A stretch of DNA of 22,500 nucleotides, from the NCBI RefSeq assembly GCF_001039355.2, contig NW_019775951.1, forward strand, positions 31,114-53,613. The letters run 5' to 3'. The stretch's first letter is position 1, and the number at the start of each line of letters is the position of its first letter. Below are positions 17,877 through 22,500 of this stretch, in pieces. Source of the stretch: Lingula anatina. Its lineage: Eukaryota > Brachiopoda > Lingulata > Lingulida > Lingulidae. Position numbers and translations under genes: made by a program. The notes beneath the pieces were generated by a model. It made no database searches. It worked only from the letters and a program-made list of their open reading frames with translations, and was not told where the DNA came from.

Positions 17877-18066
17877 CGTATTCCGAACCAGTTGATCCAA
17901 GGACTAACTAGTCAAATATGGTGCGAAACACTTGTAAGCGTGTCGAGATTTAATTTCTCTGACCCTGCTGGGACGGCTCGCATGGGAGCCGGGAATCCAT
18001 TGTTAAGTGCACACATATTTGATCCACGGACTATTTCGTCCTCGGATGAACGGGTTCTGAATGCGC
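17877..18066. mobile_element. Foldback/MITE, third family member
   Basis: The left arm GCGTATTCCGAACCAGTTGA...GGACTAACTAGTCAAATATG pairs with the right arm (ATTTGATCCACGGACTA...TTCTGAATGCGC). The element has no coding capacity. Confidence 0.5.
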
Positions 18067-18182
18067 TTCTAGATTGCATTGAACTAAATATTTTGCCTAG
18101 ACGTAGAACAGCTAACGTAGAATTTCATGAACAGAATGTCTAAGGTAGGCAATATTAGGATAGTATAAGGAATGCATATATA

Positions 18183-18422
18183 CACACACTGGAGAATAGA
18201 AGTGTCACCCCCTGAATCAGAGTAATCAAAGTTATTAACCTGAAGAGGCGGAATATAAGCAACGTCAGAATATCGATACAGTTGAATTGTTAAGTCAGAA
18301 GCGTTTCTTTTTGTGAAATTTGATGTTAATAAAATGACACCAGGAGCATATCATTCCACAGTCATTTATCTCCCCCAAAGTATTGGTTCAGTAGGGGTGA
18401 CACTTCTATTGTCCAGTGTGTG
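18183..18422. mobile_element. Tc1-derived MITE, 240 bp
   Basis: The ends CACACACTGG and CCAGTGTGTG are flanked by TA on both sides. The interior joins the 5' end of the Tc1 element at 6736-8114, a ~75-bp piece of its helix-turn-helix coding region (TTATTAACCTGAAGAGGCGG onward) and its 3' end. It is therefore an internal-deletion product of the same family. Confidence 0.9.
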
Positions 18423-18424
18423 TA

Positions 18425-18754
18425 CATGTTTAACCGGCAACACTCCTTCACCCTCCCCCCCCCCCTCAACTTTGAACCCCCACCAAACTCTTCTGTTTAT
18501 TCAGTGGACTTCACCAAGGCTGCCTTTGAAACGACCGTTATGAGTAATGAACTTTATCAGGGCAACACCGAATAAGTAAACTCTAAGAGTGAAGCTTATT
18601 TATTTGAAGGCCACATGAAATGACGCAGGTGACCCCTATTAGACCGGCTACTAAAATGAGCGGTAATTAGATATTGGTAATTTGTATATTTTGTGAATTT
18701 TGAAATCGTTTACCAATAGTAAAGCATAGTTTAAGTGACTACATGTCTTTTTCA
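18425..18754. other. Spacer between the MITE and duplication copy 2
   Basis: Contains a short C run (about 18458-18468) and no recognised gene. No match to the sequence left of 8706 was noticed. Confidence 0.4.
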
Positions 18755-18801
<47 letters not shown>

Positions 18802-18802
<1 letters not shown>

Positions 18803-20750
18803 TTAGTATGAAAACTTTAAACTGTGATATAAATTCATAACGGTTCATTTTTTTAAAACCCAGCCTTGCGTCTGAGTGTATAGAAAGTAGTACTGTTACC
18901 GTTCTTGGCCTTAACTTAGTTCGCGAGATATCTTTATCTCATATTCTGTTTATTGGTTACATTTCCCACATCTTATCAGTTTGAACTTGTTAGTTTAATT
19001 TGACGTTATGACTGGGTGATATGCAAAGCTAGTACTTAAAATCTATGTCAATTTTTTGTAATTCTAAACCTTTCCCTGTATATTACACACTGCATGCTGT
19101 GGCAAAAGGGAGCCAAAAAAAAAAAAAGGATCATTTTAAATAAATGATTGTTTGTTTTAGAACCGTGTGTGTTGTTAAAATCTTTAAATCATATTTTACA
19201 CTAAAGCTAATACCAATTGTATAAAATTGTTGCCGTGCTTTTTTTCTTCTTTCGCTTGTTCCAATATTTTCCAATTTTGGAGGTCGTGGGGGCGGGGGAT
19301 AGATTCCCCATTCTCTCGAGGGAGGGGTCAATTATCGGTGCACTGTGTCCACTGGGTTTATACTAATTTCAGGTAGTCCGATTATCTTCTGACTGGTCTT
19401 CTCAAACCTAATGGCCGATAAACCTTGAAGAAAAGTACATGTATACGATCTTCAAAGCTCTTGATATTCGTAAGAAAAATGTTACATATATATGGTTTTG
19501 CCTATCAAGGGTTTACGAGATATATTGTCACAGTGATATTATGGGGCCTACATGGAGTTAAGCATGCACGTCATTTCATATAATTGAATTTACCAAGTCA
19601 ATAGTGAGGTTAATATTGACATTCTCTTGCCGTCAATATCTTACCTGATGGGTTCCAGGCACAACAAAAATTCTCGTTTAGTTTCAGACAAGGTGTTACG
19701 GAGCTTACGATTGCAGTAGATGTGACCGATCGCAGCAATGGAACTTGATTTCAGCAAGGACTTGATTACAAGTCCTTGGTTTGAGCAGGCTTTTTTTTTC
19801 TGTAATGCACCATAGCAACAAAAACAACAACAACCACAAAAATGTCTTCTGTACAATGGGATATAGCTACTGCAGTACGTTCCTTCCTGTTAAACTTGGC
19901 TGGTATCAGTATAAATGCGTAGACTGCGCCATGTAGCGGAGATGCAGCGAGGATCGCATGTTTTTAACTGAAAGATCCACCCTTTCAGTGTTATAAAACT
20001 TTATTTGGAATGATGTAAAATGATACATGTAAGTGGAGGATCCTTTCTGTGACAATGGAGTGAATTGTTAATGGTTCTGCCATGAAATAATAATAATAAT
20101 AGGCTTCTTATATGGCGCCTTATATGCTACCTCGAGGCCCTTACAATAATGGATAATATAACTAAAATTATTAAAATGACTACAATATCTAAATTTAAAC
20201 ATAAATTGGAAATCATTTAAAATTAACACTATTAAAAACACAATCTTATTGAAATATTGTCAGAATTCCAACTCACTATTATTAGTATAGGGCTGCCATT
20301 ATTTTTTCCACACCTGGTCTTTTTATTTTTGGCGGCTGGATGGGTGAAATTGTTGCACGCGACGTCAAGGGCAACCACCCTATACCGTATCCTGTTGCCG
20401 TTTTAGACGGAATCCTCTGGTTTCTTACAATGAAGTCCTTTTTGATAAGTAGACATTTGGAACTATTCAATGCTTCAATTGCGTTAAAAATCCACAGTCG
20501 TTGCAGAGGTCCTTTGATTTTCTGTTGATAAAGCACTACCAAAGACATTTCGTAAACGATTTGAGAGTTTCCGGTAGGCCTACTTTATAAAGATCAAGTA
20601 GAATACGTGAGATTATAAATCTTCACGGTTACAGAAACATTATAATATCATCTCATTCCTTAGTTCACGGTCATTAATATCATCAACAGCATAATCTTTA
20701 TGATTGTTTCATAAATGTTTTATAAACTTTTTCTACTTTCGTTCTAGAGT
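18802..20750. other. 3' flank of receptor copy 2
   Basis: Matches 8726-10206 apart from the insertion at 20091-20247 and the extra segment at about 20340-20640. No gene is recognised. The two overlapping opposite-strand frames at 20282-20548 lie in the extra segment and show no domain. Confidence 0.45.
20091..20247. mobile_element. Short SINE-like insertion present only in copy 2
   Basis: Copy 1 reads CATGAAATATTGTCAG without a break. Copy 2 has TGAAAT, about 160 bp starting with AATAATAATAATAGGC, then TGAAAT again before ATTGTCAG. The six-base duplication marks an insertion. The piece GGCTTCTTATATGGCGCC resembles the tail of short retroelements common in marine invertebrates; the family was not identified. 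Confidence 0.55.
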
Positions 20751-20779
20751 TTATATTAAGGTACATGTAGGTCTATTCG

Positions 20780-20839
20780 TTAAATAGACGCGTAGCTTTT
20801 TTCGGCCTTGCAACCGTGTATTACAAATTTTCCACCGTC
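20780..20839 (-). CDS. M6PR: Receptor copy 2 exon 7
   Basis: An acceptor with a T run then CAG|GACGGT. The translated tail is the same as in copy 1 exon 7, ending KSYASI and TAA. The proximal AATAAA of copy 1 is changed to ATATAAA here. Confidence 0.82.
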   Translation of the reverse strand, partial: DGGKFVIHGCKAEKSYASI

Positions 20840-21892
20840 CTGAAAAAAAAAACATAAATAGATTAAATAAATAAATAAATAAATAAATAATTGATCAATG
20901 TAGGAAAAACCTGGTTAAATCTAGTGATTTCATTTTTAATACGTCCTGCGTTTTACAGATGATATAATACACCGGGACCTTTTGTGTTTAAGATTTTTTA
21001 AAAGTCTACACACACTGGACAATAGAAGTGTCACCCCCTGAATCAGAGTAATCAAAGTTATTAACCTGAAGAGGCGGAATATAAGCAACGTCAGAATATC
21101 GATACAGTTGAATTGTTCAGTCAGAAACGTCTCTTATGTGAAAATTGATGTTAATAAAATGATACCAGGAGCATATCATTCCACAGTCATTTATCTCCCC
21201 CAAAGTATTGATTCAGTAGGGGTGACACTTCTATTGTCCAGTGTGTGTATGTATGGAGGAGCCACACTCAGTTCACTTTCATCACTCTGTAAAATGTCTT
21301 TTATTTCTCTCTCAGACTTTCATGATAATGCCTATGATATGGATCAGAAATAGTCGCCCGATAATTTAACTATTCATCAGACACCAGAAAATGGTGGAAA
21401 AAAGGCGAAATAGATACATTACATTACATCACTATATATGAAATAATTATAACCATTAGGGCGAAAAATAAAATCTGACAAAACGTGCCAAAAGATGCGA
21501 TGAAATTGAATATTTTTTGTTGAGCATCTATCTGATTTGTAATAATAATAATAAAGTGCACAATAGTCGGTCATACTTGGAACAGCTCATATATATTGCG
21601 AAAAGTGCTGTCTAAGCTGCAGGAAGGAGCCAAGACACAACCAAAAAGAGGACCCAGAAACACATCTAAGAACTGGAGGGATTCCCTTCATCATCATCAT
21701 CATCATCATCATCATAATAATAATAATAATAATAATAAAGTACAATACCTTTATTAATCCTGGCAAAGACTTCCAGAAACTTTCGTTCGGGATCATCTCC
21801 GTCCCCCTGGCGCCTTTGACAAACCTCATCACTAACACTCCCCCTATGAGATATACCACCACCGCACATATCACACTGCAATATAGATATCT

Positions 21893-21928
<36 letters not shown>

Positions 21929-21940
21929 TAATAATAATAC

Positions 21941-22028
<88 letters not shown>

Positions 22029-22266
22029 AATATTAAAAAATCTAAAATCTGAGCTGTTTCCGGATACAATGGACCCCCCTCTCCCCCCTTTTTTTTCGAC
22101 AAAATATATACATTTTAATGTTATATAATATATTTCTACATTATCAATTTTTCTATTTTCCTAATGCTATGACGCATACTTACATGATTATTAAAATACT
22201 TCCAGCACTGAGTCCGCCCGCTGACCCACCTGCTACGCATGCGTACTTCGTTTTCAGAGTCATATA
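20780..22266 (-). CDS. M6PR: Cation-dependent mannose-6-phosphate receptor-like protein, copy 2 (partial: exons 5-7)
   Basis: Exons at 22266-22184, 21875-21749 and 20839-20780 correspond to exons 5-7 of copy 1 with the same splice phases. They encode the last MRH strand with its cysteine, the membrane helix (with one extra Val codon, CAVVVYLIGG) and an unbroken tail MIPNESFWKSLPGLIK plus DGGKFVIHGCKAEKSYASI. Exons 1-4 should lie beyond 22500. As in copy 1, the C-terminal acidic dileucine of vertebrate M6PR is absent. This copy is the better candidate for a full-length receptor. Confidence 0.82.
20862..20892. repeat. TAAA microsatellite in intron 6 of copy 2
   Basis: Counterpart of 10297-10336 but separated from exon 7 by an A run and a short unique stretch. 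Confidence 0.85.
21009..21247. mobile_element. Tc1-derived MITE, 239 bp, in intron 6 of copy 2
   Basis: Same internal structure as 18183-18422, flanked by TA (21007-21008, 21248-21249). Copy 1 has the empty site GTCTATGTATGG at about 10464-10475 with a single TA, so the insertion and its target duplication are read directly from the two copies. Confidence 0.93.
21685..21740. repeat. ATC then TAA microsatellite
   Basis: Lies within 10 bp of the exon 6 donor of copy 2; longer than at the matching place in copy 1. Confidence 0.88.
21749..21875 (-). CDS. M6PR: Receptor copy 2 exon 6
   Basis: 127 bp; three bases longer than copy 1 through an added GTG. It reads through the position of the copy 1 stop with GAA (21782-21784), giving PNESFWKSLPGLIK. 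Confidence 0.88.
21894..22027. repeat. TAA/TTA inverted microsatellite
   Basis: About 95 bp of TAA units is followed directly by about 35 bp of TTA units, making a self-complementary run in intron 5 of copy 2, about 20 bp from the exon 6 acceptor. Copy 1 has only about 45 bp of TAA here. Confidence 0.88.
22184..22266 (-). CDS. M6PR: Receptor copy 2 exon 5
   Basis: Same splice sites as copy 1 (TTTTAG acceptor, GTAAGT donor). The only coding change seen is a silent ATT/ATC in the helix. Confidence 0.85.
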
Positions 22267-22500
22267 CTAAAATTCAAAAAAGAAAAAAAAATGAATGTTC
22301 CAACTATTGTTAGATAAATTGATTAATTGTCTAAAAAAGCCTAAAATCCGCAACCTTGAACTATCAATAAGCCTACAAGTGCATCTTTAAAACACTGATA
22401 TCGCCGTTAACTTCACAATTTAAGTAGCTTTAAATATGGCGTCTTGCAATAATACAAATTCATAGATAGAGAGTGTGTGTGTGCGTGTTGTTGCAAATCA

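Larger units (their letters stand above)
18757..22500. repeat. Segmental duplication, copy 2 (matches 8707-11645)
   Basis: Starts in a TTA run of about 15 units followed by AATTTAGTATGAAAAC and continues to the window edge. It carries exons 7, 6 and 5 of the second receptor gene, all intact. It is longer than copy 1 because of two element insertions, a ~300-bp segment near 20340-20640 and expanded microsatellites. Confidence 0.9.

Noticed and set aside
20282-20548. Overlapping frames on both strands in the segment extra to copy 2
   Set aside because: No recognised domain on either strand, and the segment is missing from copy 1. Cannot be supported as a gene.
21816-22052. Frames of poly-Ile, poly-Asn and poly-Tyr
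   Set aside because: Pure translation of the TAA/TTA microsatellite.

Overview
The window is eukaryotic and comes from an AT-rich, intron-rich invertebrate genome. The evidence is split genes with GT-AG introns in matching phases, long TAA/TTA and TAAA microsatellites, Tc1/mariner-type transposons, foldback elements, and animal-only domain combinations (BIR+UBA inhibitor of apoptosis, single-Ig surface protein, mannose-6-phosphate-receptor-type lectin). A marine invertebrate such as a mollusc, brachiopod or basal deuterostome fits, but the sequence does not settle the species. Single N characters at 4041, 8706 and 14467 look like assembly joins.

Layout, left to right. (1) 152-2463, plus strand: a signal-peptide protein with one Ig domain split over two exons, then a Ser/Thr/Pro stalk. 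A candidate cytoplasmic-tail exon with a YxxL motif follows, but no transmembrane exon was found. (2) 2735-4040: a foldback element, a ~1.05 kb repeat (R1) and a small inverted-repeat element ending at the first N. (3) 4217-6052, minus strand: an IAP-type gene with one BIR zinc finger and a UBA domain and no RING exon found, with a possible CRE/TATA promoter upstream. (4) 6736-8114: a Tc1-like DD34E element with a broken transposase. (5) 8707-15105, minus strand: a seven-exon gene for a single-pass lectin receptor of the cation-dependent mannose-6-phosphate receptor type. Its exons were assembled by splice phase and it would encode 247 residues, but codon 217 is a stop. (6) 15565-15820: a long palindromic element. 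(7) 16815-17847: a second copy (R2) of the repeat. (8) 18757-22500: a second copy of the lectin-receptor 3' half (exons 5-7 and 3' flank). It lacks the premature stop and runs off the right edge.

Taken together, the minus-strand receptor lies in a head-to-tail tandem duplication whose unit, measured from R1 to R2, is about 14 kb. The left unit also holds the IAP contig, which is bounded by Ns on both sides and has no counterpart in the right unit. The copies differ by substitutions, microsatellite lengths, a Tc1-derived MITE in an intron of copy 2, a short SINE-like insertion 3' of copy 2, and the nonsense codon in copy 1. The receptor would act in sorting acid hydrolases from the trans-Golgi to endosomes and lysosomes, the IAP in cell-death or immune signalling, and the Ig protein at or outside the cell surface. 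Nothing in the sequence shows that the three work as one system. No tRNA, rRNA or CRISPR array was seen.
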